64,000 nt of DNA, from assembly GCA_049472395.1 (NCBI GenBank), contig JBLIRR010000009.1, positions 124,001 through 188,000 on the forward strand, read 5' to 3'. Below, piece by piece: positions 8,930-18,539 of this stretch. The notes beneath the pieces were generated by a model that was given only the letters and a program-made list of their open reading frames with translations, did no database searches and had not been told where the DNA came from. This DNA comes from JBLIRR01 sp049472395. Lineage in GTDB: Bacteria > SZUA-182 > DTGQ01 > JBLIRR01. Positions within the stretch are counted from its first letter, which is position 1, and every line of letters starts with the position of its first letter. A program made the position numbers and the translations under genes.

Positions 8930-9163
8930 ATGAAAGCAGTTTGTTCTATCATACTCAAGTTTGTTTTATCCTTTTTCCGGAAACGCATGTCCATTCAAAT
9001 GGAAAATGCAGCTCTTCGACATCAGCTGAAAGTGTACAAAAGAGAAGATAGAAAGCCCAAAATCAAACCAACTGATCGAATTTTCTGGTTATTGATCTCT
9101 CAAATATGGTCTGGCTGGAAGGATGCTTTATACTTTGTTAAGCCAGCAACTGTGGTTTCCTAA
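8930..9163 (+). pseudogene. 5' fragment of an rve/IS481-type integrase-transposase
   Basis: From ATG 8930 the frame gives MKAVCSIILKFVLSFFRKR, then ENAALRHQLKVYKRE, KPTDRIFWLLISQIWSGWK and FVKPATVVS before a stop. This is the characteristic N-terminal helical leader of a large group of DDE integrase-type transposases, which normally continues past PATV.. W with the helix-turn-helix and rve catalytic core. Everything after about residue 77 is missing, including the DDE residues. No terminal inverted repeats are evident. It is a dead insertion-sequence remnant. Confidence 0.75.
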
Positions 9164-9293
9164 ATAAAAATATAAGTTATCAGAAATATAAAATCTCGAC
9201 TTGATTTCTAAATATTTTCCCCTTATAATATTCATATCGATGAAAATTGGACAGTATAATTTTCAGCCACCATAGAGATATGAAGGTTAGGGA

Positions 9294-10508
9294 ATGTATT
9301 ACAATAGATATCTTGAAAATAAAATTACTAATAAAAAATCACATAAAAAAGTAAAGCTATTACTTGGTCCTCGGCAGTCTGGAAAATCAACACTGCTAAG
9401 ACATTGTCTTTCTAAATCAACTGGGGTTCTGACATTGAATCTCCAAGATAGAAGAATACGTATCAAATATGAAAGGGATAAAAAAGCGTTTCTGCAGGAG
9501 TTAGATGCTTCAGTCGACATACATACAGTTTTAATTGACGAGATACAAAAGACGCCTGAACTTTTCGATGATGTTCAATTCTTTTTTGATAAAGATCCCG
9601 ATCGTTTCAATTTTTTTTTGACAGGAAGCTCAGCTAGAAGATTGAAAACTCATTCTGCAAACCTGCTTCCAGGTAGGATACATCTTTTTCATATGATACC
9701 GGTATTACAGGCGGAGCAGCGTGAAGCACTGGTTTTGCCACTATCTATGCCGACGAATAGAGGTAAATTCTTCCCCTGTCGTCAATTGGAAGATATTCTT
9801 ATTTACGGAAATTTACCCGGCCTTTACAATGAAGAGAGAGAATCATGGGAAGAAACGCTCACAGCATATACCGAGCTCTATATTGAGAATGAAATCCGTA
9901 AAGAAAATATTATCAATGATATGGGGAGCTTCTTGTTGTTTCTCAAACTTGCGGCAATGGAATCGGGACAAACCATCAATTATTCAAAGCTTGCTAGCGC
10001 CATTGGCGTATCGGTGAATACTGTCAGAAATTATTATCAAATCCTTGAAGATACCTATATTGGCATCAGGATTCCTGCATTCGGCAGAAGTAGGAAAAAA
10101 CTTATTACGGCTCCCCGATTCATATTATTTGATTTGGGAATGCGCAATGCTTTGGCGGAACTACCGATGAACAGCAGTATCATTAAACTGGACGCGGAGC
10201 ATCTTTTTGAACAGTTTGTCATGATTGAGCTATACTATCGTTGCCAATGTTATGGTAGAACGTATAAGCTCTCTACTTGGCGGACAAAAACAGGGGCGGA
10301 GGTGGATGCTCTGCTTGAAACTCCTGATGAAGTGATCCCAATTGAGATAAAATGGACTGACTCTCCAAAACATAAGGATATTCGACATATCGAAAAATTT
10401 CTGGAATTACACCGGGATATTGCCAAACGCGCTTATCTAATTTGCCGTGTTGATACGCCACGAAAACTTTCAGAACAAATTGTAGCACTGCCATGGCATC
10501 AATTTTGA
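9294..10508 (+). CDS. AAA_14 / DUF4143 family ATPase
   Basis: 404 residues, full family length. Walker A is GPRQSGKST (residues 25-33) and Walker B is TVLIDEIQKTPEL (~80-92), with sensor-like FFLTGSSARRL. The C-terminal half is the DUF4143 domain: a winged-helix-like stretch (SKLASAIGVSVNTVRNYYQI) and a PD-(D/E)xK-like core (TGAEVDALLETPD, then IPIEIKW). These ATPases are very common in anaerobes and archaea, often mobile, and are thought to act in defence or plasmid/toxin biology; the substrate is unknown. It stands alone between a transposase fragment and a decayed LEA2 gene, which suggests an accessory island. Confidence 0.85.
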   Translation: MYYNRYLENKITNKKSHKKVKLLLGPRQSGKSTLLRHCLSKSTGVLTLNLQDRRIRIKYERDKKAFLQELDASVDIHTVLIDEIQKTPELFDDVQFFFDKDPDRFNFFLTGSSARRLKTHSANLLPGRIHLFHMIPVLQAEQREALVLPLSMPTNRGKFFPCRQLEDILIYGNLPGLYNEERESWEETLTAYTELYIENEIRKENIINDMGSFLLFLKLAAMESGQTINYSKLASAIGVSVNTVRNYYQILEDTYIGIRIPAFGRSRKKLITAPRFILFDLGMRNALAELPMNSSIIKLDAEHLFEQFVMIELYYRCQCYGRTYKLSTWRTKTGAEVDALLETPDEVIPIEIKWTDSPKHKDIRHIEKFLELHRDIAKRAYLICRVDTPRKLSEQIVALPWHQF

Positions 10509-10884
10509 GACATAGTAAATGTAATACTGAACGGTGAATCCTGAACCTGGCAACACCATTACATCATAGGGTATCAATAAAGCATCCCTTGCCGAGATTC
10601 GAGGTATCCTGTGATGGCTTAGGCGGCGCTTTCACAACGTTTACTGATTCAAAGAAATCGCTTTTCTTAGCCTGCAAGGACTACACATAAAGAACTGGTA
10701 AATGTTTACGACATAGAGAGGCACCTCATTCTTCAGACCTTTGATACGAAAATATTGATATTCAATAAAAAAATATGTCAATCAACGGAAAATGAAGATG
10801 TAATTTTGACAAGCTACAAATTTTAAATCAAATTTTACACCACAGATGCACCCTCAATGTTTAATGGAACCTAATTTTCTAATA
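10509..10884. other. Intergenic region, nothing recognised
   Basis: About 375 bases between the DUF4143 ATPase and the LEA2 pseudogene. No open frame, RNA motif or repeat could be supported. Confidence 0.4.
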
Positions 10885-11377
10885 TTAAAAAATATTTTTG
10901 AGTAGTTTTTTTCCCTTCTTATTAAGATCCTCCTTGTTCACTGCCTTGCCTCGTGGAATTGATCCAGAGATTTTAAATGGTATCTTAAACTCGATTTTTA
11001 GAACAGGGATATAAAGCTTGCCATGAAACGTAAAAGGAATCGATTCCTCGGTTAAAAGATGAGGAACAGATAGTAGTGATTTTTTTAGGCTCGGCTTTAT
11101 TGTGTTACAACCCCTTTTGATTTAGCCTTAATCGTCTTGTTCATTGACATTGTTCCATTTGCAAAATCCTTTTGATCATATATGTCCAATACATAATCAA
11201 GCTTTGATACAGGTGCCGGAAATGCATTCAGGTTTTCTATCGTAATATCAACCTTAAGAGTTATAGATTTAGTGCTAACAGAGGTCACGGTTATTTTTTT
11301 ATCAATAATTTTTGGCTTTTTTGGCTTAAGATCTTTTAAAGAGAATCCGGAAAAAATGATTGTTTGTTATTAAGCAT
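10885..11377 (-). pseudogene. LEA type 2 (WHy domain) protein gene with two frameshifts
   Basis: A ribosome-binding site (aaggagg) precedes ATG 11377, but that frame ends after 13 codons. A shift near a run of six T's moves to the frame giving SGFSLKDLKPKKPKIIDKK, then KSITLKVDITIENLNAFPAP and LDYVLDIYDQ, a typical LEA_2/WHy beta-sandwich. A second shift at an AAAAGGGG run leads to PFTFHGKLYIPVLKIEFK, then IPFKISGSIPRGKAVN and the stop at 10885. Both breaks sit in homopolymers, so sequencing error cannot be excluded. If real, the gene is recently dead. Intact homologues are small periplasmic or lipid-anchored proteins linked to stress tolerance. Confidence 0.65.
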
Positions 11378-11771
11378 GAACGTTCCTCCTTGTTTATCAT
11401 AAGAATAATATTCACAGACAAAACCCACGATGTGAGATACTAATTGGTGGATATTATGTATTCCTCTCTCTATATCGGTCATTATTAAAAATAAGCGTAT
11501 ATTTTCGCATGAATCTTCATGGTTTATCAGTTGATGGGAATTTAATGAATATAATGGATTTGAGCCTGAATCGGATGAAAATTTTGCATATATTGCAGGC
11601 TATACACCGGGTGGAGCTCCTTATGGAGTCACATAGGACGAGTGGGAAGAACTAGAACATTAAGAACTGCGAATTTAAATCATAATGACATTTCAGATAA
11701 TGCACCCTATATTAATAAAGATATGGCTATCCCCTTTACCATGGCTAAAAACAATAATGACCAAAATAAAT
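11378..11771. other. Intergenic region with one gene remnant
   Basis: About 390 bases upstream of the LEA2 pseudogene and downstream of the beta-helix/PKD gene. Apart from the short coding fragment at 11534-11662 nothing is recognised. Confidence 0.4.
11534..11662 (+). pseudogene. Short coding remnant with in-frame TAG
   Basis: The frame reads EFNEYNGFEPESDENFAY, then IAGYTPGGAPYGVT, a TAG, and DEWEELEH before a final stop. The FAYIAGYTxGGxPYG(V/I)TWEE pattern is the C-terminus of a small conserved hypothetical family, in which a Trp normally sits where the TAG is, so a single TGG-to-TAG change is likely. The upstream part is closed by a TGA. Family identity is from memory of the pattern and is uncertain. 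Confidence 0.4.
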
Positions 11772-14700
11772 CTAATTTTTAACTGGATGTAATTTTGACA
11801 ATAGAGGAGACATTGTAAGGGGATAATGGAATCCTATATTCAATCCATCCGTATCGGGTTTCCAATCCACACGTGTGGATTTTGTTTCGGCATCTAATTG
11901 AAGATCAGGACTTAGTGTACACTCCTCACAGTTGAGGCCCGGACTGTCAACGGGATGACCGGTCTGGGTATGACTGAGAAAATAACTGAATATGTCAGAG
12001 TCTGAAGAGGGCAATGATTGAAACAGGGGATCTTCTGAAATATCATTTATACCGAAATGGCAATCCTTGTAATTATATTTTCCATTATTCCACACATTAT
12101 TGCAATTGTTGTCTATCCGTACGCCATTTTTTAGACGTCCCTCTGCTCCTTTGTAATTTATAATGCCTGCCCCCTGGTTGTTCGTAATTATATTATTTCT
12201 TACAATCACCTGATAATCACCCGGCCAGGGCCAGCCCAGAACTATCCCCCCGCCTCGCCTTCTGTCAGCCGCAAGGTTGTTATGATCTATGGTATTATAG
12301 GCGATTTTTATTTTCCCCTTATTAAAAGAAGTAACCCAAATCCCATTATACTCATTCTTGAAAATAAGATTATTCTTGATCGTTATTTCATAGTCTGAGA
12401 GGAGATCAATGGTTGATATGGGGCTTATGCGTATCCCGCTTTTGTTATTATAAATAAAATTATTTTCAATACAGGGCGATGCCGGCTCTCTCATACCAAT
12501 ACCAATAAGATTATCATGTATACTATTATCATAAATGAGCGGGGAGGCATATCCCCTGCATCCGATCCCAAAAACCTTATTATTAAATATTTCATTATGA
12601 TATATTCGCGCGCATGCACCTTTGCTTATACCTACTCCTGCGCCGTTATTATAAAAGAGATTTTCATATATACGGATGTGCTTGGTTATTTCTCCTCTGC
12701 CATGGATTCCAAGCGCATTATATGAATTGTTAGTAAATCGGTTTCCATATATCGTCGGGGCTGAATCACAAATGCTCAGACCATGAACCACATTCTCAAG
12801 ATCCATGCCGCTTATGACAAAACCGGTCACCTTACCTGCATTTACTCCCACATACCCGATCTTTATAATATTGGTCGGCCCAACAACCTCATTTCCACCG
12901 GTAATCACAGGCCAATTTATACCGATGAGATCAATATTTTTATTTATATAAATATTCTCTCTATAGGTCCCACTATTTACTATGATTTGGTCCCCCCCTT
13001 CAGCCGCATCTATCGCACATTGAATGGTAGGATATTGCTCAGGCACATATCTTTTCTTATCCTGTGCTTTATGCATAGTACTGATTAATAGTGTATAGGG
13101 CAGACTATTTACTTTCCCATCATTGACTATAAGTTCTATGACATAAGAGCCCGGAACATCTACCTTAAGTGTGCAGATTGATTCTTTACTCTCTGAAAGC
13201 ACGGCTTTGCTCGCCAAAGGGCGAAAGGACATACGCCATTGATAGCTCAAGGGATCATCATCATCGTCATTGCTTAAATCTCCATATAATTCGATAACAT
13301 CTCCAATCGCCGCATCTTCAATATTTTCACCTGCATAGGCCTCTGGCGGATGGTTATCCTCAGCATAAATTTTTACCTGACTTTCTTTGGCTTTTGCTCC
13401 CCAACGATCTGTCACTCTCAGGCCAATTACATAGTCTCCCGGTTGATCAAGCTTAAATGATATTTTTGGCGCATTTATATGAGGCAAGCTTGTCATGGTT
13501 CCGGGGGGAGCATTAAGTAAATGCCAAAGGTAATAAATAGCATCTCCATCCGGATCATAGCTTTTAGTGCCATCCAAGGAAATAATATCACCGACATATC
13601 CATGATGCTCCGATTGTGTAATAGCGAGTGGAGGGGAATTAGGCCCTTGTTTTTCAGAAAAAGAGAAAGGACCTCCATAAGCCCCGAGATCATTCCTTTC
13701 AGTGCCTAGGGATGGCGGAAAATTTACATCATTATATTTGGGAAGGGGATCACCCTTATCTATTGCCGGTGAACCCGGACGAATATGATAGTTATAACTC
13801 TCCTTGGAGACAAAGAGAGGATCGGCGATGAGATGAGCTTTTTTTACATAACTTTCCTCATCCTCGTAACCGCTATGTTGGCTGCGGATGCAAGGAAGAA
13901 ATCGAGGATTATTTAATAAATATAATCCGTTATGGAATAAAAGATTATGATCATACTCTCCTTTTGCAGCCAGGATTCCAGATTCTTTATTATACGCAAT
14001 AATATTATTCTTGATGATTACCAGTACATTCGGATCATTCATTATGACGCCGTTCATGCTGTTTTCCACGATTGTATTATTAATAATCTCAATCAACTCT
14101 TGCACACAATAAATCCCGCTCCCCTTATTTTTGAAGATAATATTATTTAAAACTGTGCCTTTTCCTCCGTGAGCATTAATCCCTGCTTTTTTATTACAAT
14201 AGATACGATTGCCTTGTATATGAAATGTGCTCATCTTTTCATTCTTTTCCTCCAGACTACTCTCATAAGCTTTGCAGCTTATTCCCGCCATATCATTATC
14301 CCTGATTGTATTTCCTTTTATGACTGCGGAAGATCCGTCGACCAGGTGAATACCCGCCTTTTTGCTCTGAGAGATATCATTATTCAGCATCGTACAAGAA
14401 CTCTTTGTACAAGAAATGGCGCTTGGCTCATTGTGACAAATTTTATTGTTTTGAATGAGCACATCACATAATGACTCACAATAAATTCCGCTCCCGAACT
14501 CTTCCCCCGTTTCTTCGATTTTCTTTAATGTCCCATGGATTATAGTAAATCCGTCGATAGTAACACCAGGTGCCGCAGATATTACGGAACCTTCTTCTTT
14601 ACTGCCATCAATAATCGTCTGATACGAGGAAATATTACGCTCAGAAAAATCCTTCTTCCATCCACCCACAAGAGAGATTTTCTCCTTCATCACCACATGT

Positions 14701-14978
14701 TCGAAATATGTTCCCTCACAGACCCTGATTATATCACCCTCTTGTGCATGCTGAATAGCTTTTTCTATGCTAGGAAAATCGAAGGATACCCTAATAATTT
14801 TGGCTGTCGCATTCTGACAAAAAAAAATTATAAGCATCACAATAACTACTACGTATCTTACTTTTATTGAGAGTGCTCTCCTTAATTGACAGGGAGTATG
14901 CTCTCTATGATATCTAATAATTCTTTCTTTATAACTTCTTATCACGCAAGATATCTGTTTTTTCATACCCTTTTTCAC
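11772..14978 (-). CDS. Exported protein with two beta-helix domains flanking PKD-like domains
   Basis: 1068 residues. The predicted start is GTG 14978; ATG 14966 is an alternative with aaaggg close upstream. A basic N-terminus of ~42 residues precedes a membrane segment (VRYVVVIVMLIIFFCQNATA), so it is either an unusually long signal or a signal anchor. Residues ~60-440 are a right-handed beta-helix (NosD/DUF1565 type; GVTIDGFTIIHG and many NNxI turns). Residues ~455-640 hold two PKD/Ig-like domains (SYDPDGDAIYYLWHL; LSNDDDDDPLSYQWRMS). A second beta-helix runs from ~645 (YVPEQYPTIQCAIDAAEGGD) to ~1000. It is probably a cell-surface, carbohydrate-interacting or structural protein; no catalytic residues were identified. 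Confidence 0.8.
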   Translation of the reverse strand: MKKGMKKQISCVIRSYKERIIRYHREHTPCQLRRALSIKVRYVVVIVMLIIFFCQNATAKIIRVSFDFPSIEKAIQHAQEGDIIRVCEGTYFEHVVMKEKISLVGGWKKDFSERNISSYQTIIDGSKEEGSVISAAPGVTIDGFTIIHGTLKKIEETGEEFGSGIYCESLCDVLIQNNKICHNEPSAISCTKSSCTMLNNDISQSKKAGIHLVDGSSAVIKGNTIRDNDMAGISCKAYESSLEEKNEKMSTFHIQGNRIYCNKKAGINAHGGKGTVLNNIIFKNKGSGIYCVQELIEIINNTIVENSMNGVIMNDPNVLVIIKNNIIAYNKESGILAAKGEYDHNLLFHNGLYLLNNPRFLPCIRSQHSGYEDEESYVKKAHLIADPLFVSKESYNYHIRPGSPAIDKGDPLPKYNDVNFPPSLGTERNDLGAYGGPFSFSEKQGPNSPPLAITQSEHHGYVGDIISLDGTKSYDPDGDAIYYLWHLLNAPPGTMTSLPHINAPKISFKLDQPGDYVIGLRVTDRWGAKAKESQVKIYAEDNHPPEAYAGENIEDAAIGDVIELYGDLSNDDDDDPLSYQWRMSFRPLASKAVLSESKESICTLKVDVPGSYVIELIVNDGKVNSLPYTLLISTMHKAQDKKRYVPEQYPTIQCAIDAAEGGDQIIVNSGTYRENIYINKNIDLIGINWPVITGGNEVVGPTNIIKIGYVGVNAGKVTGFVISGMDLENVVHGLSICDSAPTIYGNRFTNNSYNALGIHGRGEITKHIRIYENLFYNNGAGVGISKGACARIYHNEIFNNKVFGIGCRGYASPLIYDNSIHDNLIGIGMREPASPCIENNFIYNNKSGIRISPISTIDLLSDYEITIKNNLIFKNEYNGIWVTSFNKGKIKIAYNTIDHNNLAADRRRGGGIVLGWPWPGDYQVIVRNNIITNNQGAGIINYKGAEGRLKNGVRIDNNCNNVWNNGKYNYKDCHFGINDISEDPLFQSLPSSDSDIFSYFLSHTQTGHPVDSPGLNCEECTLSPDLQLDAETKSTRVDWKPDTDGLNIGFHYPLTMSPLLSKLHPVKN

Positions 14979-15207
14979 TGAGTCTCAAAAGATCATAACA
15001 CTTCTGTCTATCGCATGATATTCTTATACCATGTACTATGATATCTTTCAATAATATCCCTTCCATGCACATTCAATATGCATCTTTTGGCTTGTAACTG
15101 ATCTTGGCGAAAAAGGGAATATTAACTCCACGGTAAGAGTATTCTTATAGCGTGTTTTCTCATAAAGATGCTTCAAGAAGCATTGGACAAATATCTTCAC
15201 ATAAGTA

Positions 15208-15455
15208 CAGCAATTCTAATTATGGCCAATTGTTTTATTGGCAAGGGATTTCTGCTATTCGTTTCGCTCAACGCTCAACTTTTAAGAACCTCTAAGCTCG
15301 CTCCGCGAAATTGCAAAAACTCGCTCCGCTCAGACAGGTGCAATTTTTTATCGCTCCGCGTCGTTAAGAGGTTCTATAAAAGACCTCGCTACACCACTCA
15401 ACAAATAGCAGAAATCCCTTATACTTTTGGGAGTGCGCCATAATGAGAATTGCTG
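15208..15455. mobile_element. MITE-like palindromic element, copy 1 (248 bp)
   Basis: Terminal inverted repeats CAGCAATTCTAATTATGGC (15208) and GCCATAATGAGAATTGCTG (ending 15455) bound the element. A perfect 9-bp target duplication, ACATAAGTA, flanks it at 15199-15207 and 15456-15464. Inside, GGGATTTCTGCTATT pairs with AATAGCAGAAATCCC, and TTAAGAACCTCTAA with TTAAGAGGTTCT, so most of the element can fold into one long hairpin. It contains no transposase; the ~70-90-codon open frames it creates are by-products. A transposase acting in trans and making 9-bp duplications is implied. Confidence 0.85.
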
Positions 15456-15480
15456 ACATAAGTAAAACTATTTGTACATT

Positions 15481-17331
15481 CTAATTTATTTGAATATCCA
15501 CCCTGTGCGCACTGAGGCTGACCGCATCGTCATCAAAGATTCCTATTGCTACAATAAATTTCACCGCAGGTTCATTGGCAAGCCGCTCCTGTAAATTTTC
15601 TACAAAACCCTCATAGGTGAGGAACAACTGGACAGTGCCACTTTGGTTAATCGAAAAAAGACCATTTCCTTCACCCCGCGATGTTATGGAGGGCGGGGGA
15701 GAAAGATTTACCAAATCCTTCACAATCCCGCCTCGTGCGATGTGGTGAAAAAGGCCGATACCGGTCAGGTTGAGGTTGATAGTAAAGCTTTCTCCTGACT
15801 CCTCTATTGTAATTGCATCTGGGGAGCCTGTAAGGCCCCACCCCACTGTCATCAAAGCATCTATTGCTGTCAGATCGACGATAGTTTGTGCTTCAAAATC
15901 CGGTGGTGCATCCGTGGATGCTATGACAAAGCCGCGCACCTTTACAGGAGTATCAACTGTAAGAGATGAAATATCCAATGTGCCAGGATCTATCTCGAAT
16001 TTGGTCGGATCTGCAGTATCGAAGGTGAAGGCGCTTACCCCTCGTCCGTCGATATAGTCTAAATTCACCACAAACCACGATGACGTCGCATCATCGACCA
16101 CTGTTCCCCTGAGGGTCGTTATGAGCAGGTGAATATGACCCTCAGTTGTGGCATCTAATACCAACTGGGTCGCGGTATCATCCGTCAATTCGCCAAATAT
16201 CATGACTCGCTGTCCGACTGAGATATCGCTGATATCATACTCGGTTGAAAGGGAGAGTTGGCGGCTCACCCGTGTATTTTCGCTTATCTGAATAGTAACC
16301 TCATCATTAAATACGATGCTCCCTCCTGCACGGATAAGTGTAGCACCCTTTACCGTGAGCTCGGTGCTGCTTCGATTGACCACGTTCCCTGTGACCACAT
16401 CAAGGGTGCCTCCTGGGACGCTTGTCCCGGCATATACTTCTTTTGCCATAAAACAGGCAGGACTCGGATTAATCGTGAGCTGTCCTTTTACAATAATTCC
16501 AGTGAGGGTGTCCACACTAGCAAGCTCTGCTAATCCCACACTTCCTGAAGACTTACTTTCATTAATATCAAAGACAGTCTCACTATCAACAGTCACAGTC
16601 ATAACCCCGAAATTTTCATCCCCTCCGGATAATAAATGAATAAAGGGCCTGATAATCACTTTAAATGTGTTATTACTCGTATCTACTTGTTTAAGAGGAC
16701 CACGCAAGCGGTGCGGCTTGCTTCCGTCGACATTTATCTCTGCCTGGAGCACGGGTTTCACAGTGAGTGTATAGGTACCGTCTCCATTATTCTCAACACT
16801 ATTGGATGCATTGAGGTCAAAATCGAGTGTAAGGTGGCTTGGAATGAGTGGTGCGATAAGCACGGAACCCATGCCTTGTAGATTTACCGATATATCATAG
16901 GTAGTAATTGCACTGCCATCTGTATCCTGAATGCTGGTAACCTCTACGGCATTACCCGTATTGTCATAAACCTGGATATCGGCATTGCTATAATCCAGAG
17001 TCATGATAGCTTTCGTATAGATCCCTGATGGTATGGTCGCTGCTGTTAAAAACTCCGTCATCTCAGCATATTCCGCAAAATCAACCTCTGTGGCGAGAGC
17101 GAGAGTTTCCACAACCTCCCCGTTGGCTTTAGTTAATGTGAGAGAATCAACAGTGACCATATATCGTGCAAAATCACCCTCATTGTCTGTAAGACCAATG
17201 ACAATATCGCCATACTCAGTCCCATCTTCAGTTTCCTCCATACATCCTGATATCCCCAACAAAGTGGACATGAGCATACACCCAATTATACACATAAGTA
17301 ATAAAGTTAATGTTTTTTTTCTTTGTATCAT
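15481..17331 (-). CDS. DUF4382/DUF5666-type lipoprotein
   Basis: 616 residues with a good ribosome-binding site (aaaggag) before ATG 17331. The lipoprotein signal ends in lipobox GISGC, with Cys30. Residues ~40-200 resemble DUF4382 (IVIGLTDNEGDFARYMVTVD, then IPSGIYTKAIMTLDY). From ~215 onward several OB-like repeats of DUF5666 type follow (LRGPLKQVDTSNNTFKV; DVVTGNVVNRSSTELTVKGA; LRGTVVDDATSSWFVVNLD). Such lipoproteins are widespread in environmental anaerobes, anchored in the outer membrane or periplasm, and without known function. It is monocistronic by spacing; copy 1 of the palindromic element lies just beyond its stop codon. Confidence 0.8.
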   Translation of the reverse strand: MIQRKKTLTLLLMCIIGCMLMSTLLGISGCMEETEDGTEYGDIVIGLTDNEGDFARYMVTVDSLTLTKANGEVVETLALATEVDFAEYAEMTEFLTAATIPSGIYTKAIMTLDYSNADIQVYDNTGNAVEVTSIQDTDGSAITTYDISVNLQGMGSVLIAPLIPSHLTLDFDLNASNSVENNGDGTYTLTVKPVLQAEINVDGSKPHRLRGPLKQVDTSNNTFKVIIRPFIHLLSGGDENFGVMTVTVDSETVFDINESKSSGSVGLAELASVDTLTGIIVKGQLTINPSPACFMAKEVYAGTSVPGGTLDVVTGNVVNRSSTELTVKGATLIRAGGSIVFNDEVTIQISENTRVSRQLSLSTEYDISDISVGQRVMIFGELTDDTATQLVLDATTEGHIHLLITTLRGTVVDDATSSWFVVNLDYIDGRGVSAFTFDTADPTKFEIDPGTLDISSLTVDTPVKVRGFVIASTDAPPDFEAQTIVDLTAIDALMTVGWGLTGSPDAITIEESGESFTINLNLTGIGLFHHIARGGIVKDLVNLSPPPSITSRGEGNGLFSINQSGTVQLFLTYEGFVENLQERLANEPAVKFIVAIGIFDDDAVSLSAHRVDIQIN

Positions 17332-17836
17332 GGTATGGTCTCCTTTTTTTATAATAATAAATAATTAATCGGAATAAATAAAGAAAGACTTCGAAAAGGC
17401 ATCTATTCAAATTTTGTTAGTGTTACAGTGCACGGCCTGCCCTTACAAACATTATATTATATATGCCCAATATTAATTGCTTTCCAAAGGAATGAATGAT
17501 TTTGAGTGAAAGGGGAAGGCGTGAGGGCAGTAACAATTTTTGTCGGGTGGTATACAATTTTTGTTATGAAGGGGCTTGGCGTATGAGAGGTGATTTTTAC
17601 TTTAAAAACCAAGATGATAAGGATAGTAACAGGAGGTTTTATGCAGAGAAAGGATGACATAATTTGTCTATCATAAATAACCTATTACAAAGCTAAAAAT
17701 AGTATAATACCTGCGTTGATATCCTGTAGATTTTATATTAAGATAATTTTTAACTTAATGGCATGGAGTTTGCTCTTATTTCCTCCATATTGAATTATAT
17801 AAATAGAAACATTTTTAAGAGGGGGTGGCAGAAAGA
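17332..17836. other. Divergent intergenic region between lipoprotein and pilin genes
   Basis: About 500 bases. It carries the sigma-54 promoter of the pilin at 17759-17774 and must also hold the promoter of the lipoprotein gene starting at 17331. Around 17530-17580 the motif acaatttttgt occurs twice, 28 bases apart, of unknown meaning. No coding sequence is supported. Confidence 0.4.
17759..17774 (+). promoter_or_regulatory. Sigma-54 promoter of the pilin gene
   Basis: TGGCATGGAGTTTGCT matches the -24/-12 consensus TGGCAC-N5-TTGCA with the GG-to-GC spacing of exactly 10. Transcription would start near 17785, leaving a ~50-nt leader. Sigma-54 control of pilA by PilR-type activators is well established in other bacteria. 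Confidence 0.8.
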
Positions 17837-18307
17837 GTGAAAAGATTTATTAAATCAAAGAATAAAAAAGGCTTTACTTTAATTGAGCTCATGGTGACGA
17901 TGGCAATCGTTGGTATCCTCTCGATGATTGCTATCCCTAAATATTTAAATTTAAAGACTCATGTAAAAATCACAGAAGCAAAAGCCAATATTGGTGCAAT
18001 CCGAAGTTGTGAGGAACTTTATAATAACGAATTTGATATGTATGTAGCATGTGCTGCCAATCCTACAAGCAATGCGAGTATTCTCAATAAACGAAAACAA
18101 AGCTGGAATTATAATCAAACTGATTTCACGATCTTAGGATTTTTTCCGCAAGGGGATGTCTATTACGGATATGGAGTTATTTGCATCTCTCTCAGTGCTT
18201 ATCGGGTTGAAGCATATGGAGATGTGGATGATGATGATGCCCTTGTGATCTACTCTTTAAATCAGGACGGCGGTGAGGTGAGGGCATCAACGACAACTAC
18301 CTATTAA
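17837..18307 (+). CDS. pilA: Type IV pilin (PilA/PilE-like major pilin)
   Basis: About 156 residues from GTG 17837, placed ~11 bases after a strong gaggggg ribosome-binding site. The GTG at 17825 overlaps that site and is less likely. The prepilin leader MKRFIKSKNKKG is followed by FTLIELMVTMAIVGILSMI, the class III signal with the PilD cleavage site after Gly and the conserved Glu5. The rest is a short globular head with two Cys (one in SCEEL, one in VACAAN) and little else conserved. The gene is alone, with no assembly genes nearby, as is common for major pilin loci. Its sigma-54 promoter predicts control by a PilS/PilR-type system elsewhere. Confidence 0.88.
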   Translation: MKRFIKSKNKKGFTLIELMVTMAIVGILSMIAIPKYLNLKTHVKITEAKANIGAIRSCEELYNNEFDMYVACAANPTSNASILNKRKQSWNYNQTDFTILGFFPQGDVYYGYGVICISLSAYRVEAYGDVDDDDALVIYSLNQDGGEVRASTTTTY

Positions 18308-18347
18308 TCTATACACACAAAAAAATTTTCCCCAACCCCACAAAATA

Positions 18348-18392
18348 CCCCTTGTGCTCGATTTGAGTTTCTGTAAATTCGAAGGGGCTTTT
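18348..18392 (+). terminator. Putative intrinsic terminator of the pilin gene
   Basis: CCCCTT (18348-18353) pairs with AAGGGG (18382-18387), followed by CTTTT. The loop of 28 nt is long and only partly structured. It lies ~40 bases past the pilin stop codon. Confidence 0.5.
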
Positions 18393-18453
18393 CATTTGGT
18401 GTAAGGATTGCATATATGATATTGTAACAATTGCTGTCTGAAGAGCATTGGAT

Positions 18454-18488
18454 TTGACAAAAGCAGTATATTAGTGTATTATAATATT
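18454..18488 (+). promoter_or_regulatory. Promoter and likely operator of the ArsR-family gene
   Basis: TTGACA (18454-18459) and TATTAT (18477-18482) are separated by 17 bases. The segment ATTAGTGTATTATAATATT (18470-18488) covers the -10. Nearly the same sequence covers the -10 of the sulfur-operon promoter at 24991-25012, which suggests autoregulation by the ArsR-family protein through a shared operator. Confidence 0.65.
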
Positions 18489-18539
18489 GTAATTATTCAA
18501 TGAAATCATTTTCAGACCGATAAGAAAGTATCATCTCAT

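Noticed and set aside
15168..15443. 91-codon open frame and its 73-codon counterpart at 25055-25276
   Set aside because: Both lie within palindromic element copies and read the arms of the hairpin; no ribosome-binding site, and the third long copy does not keep the frame.
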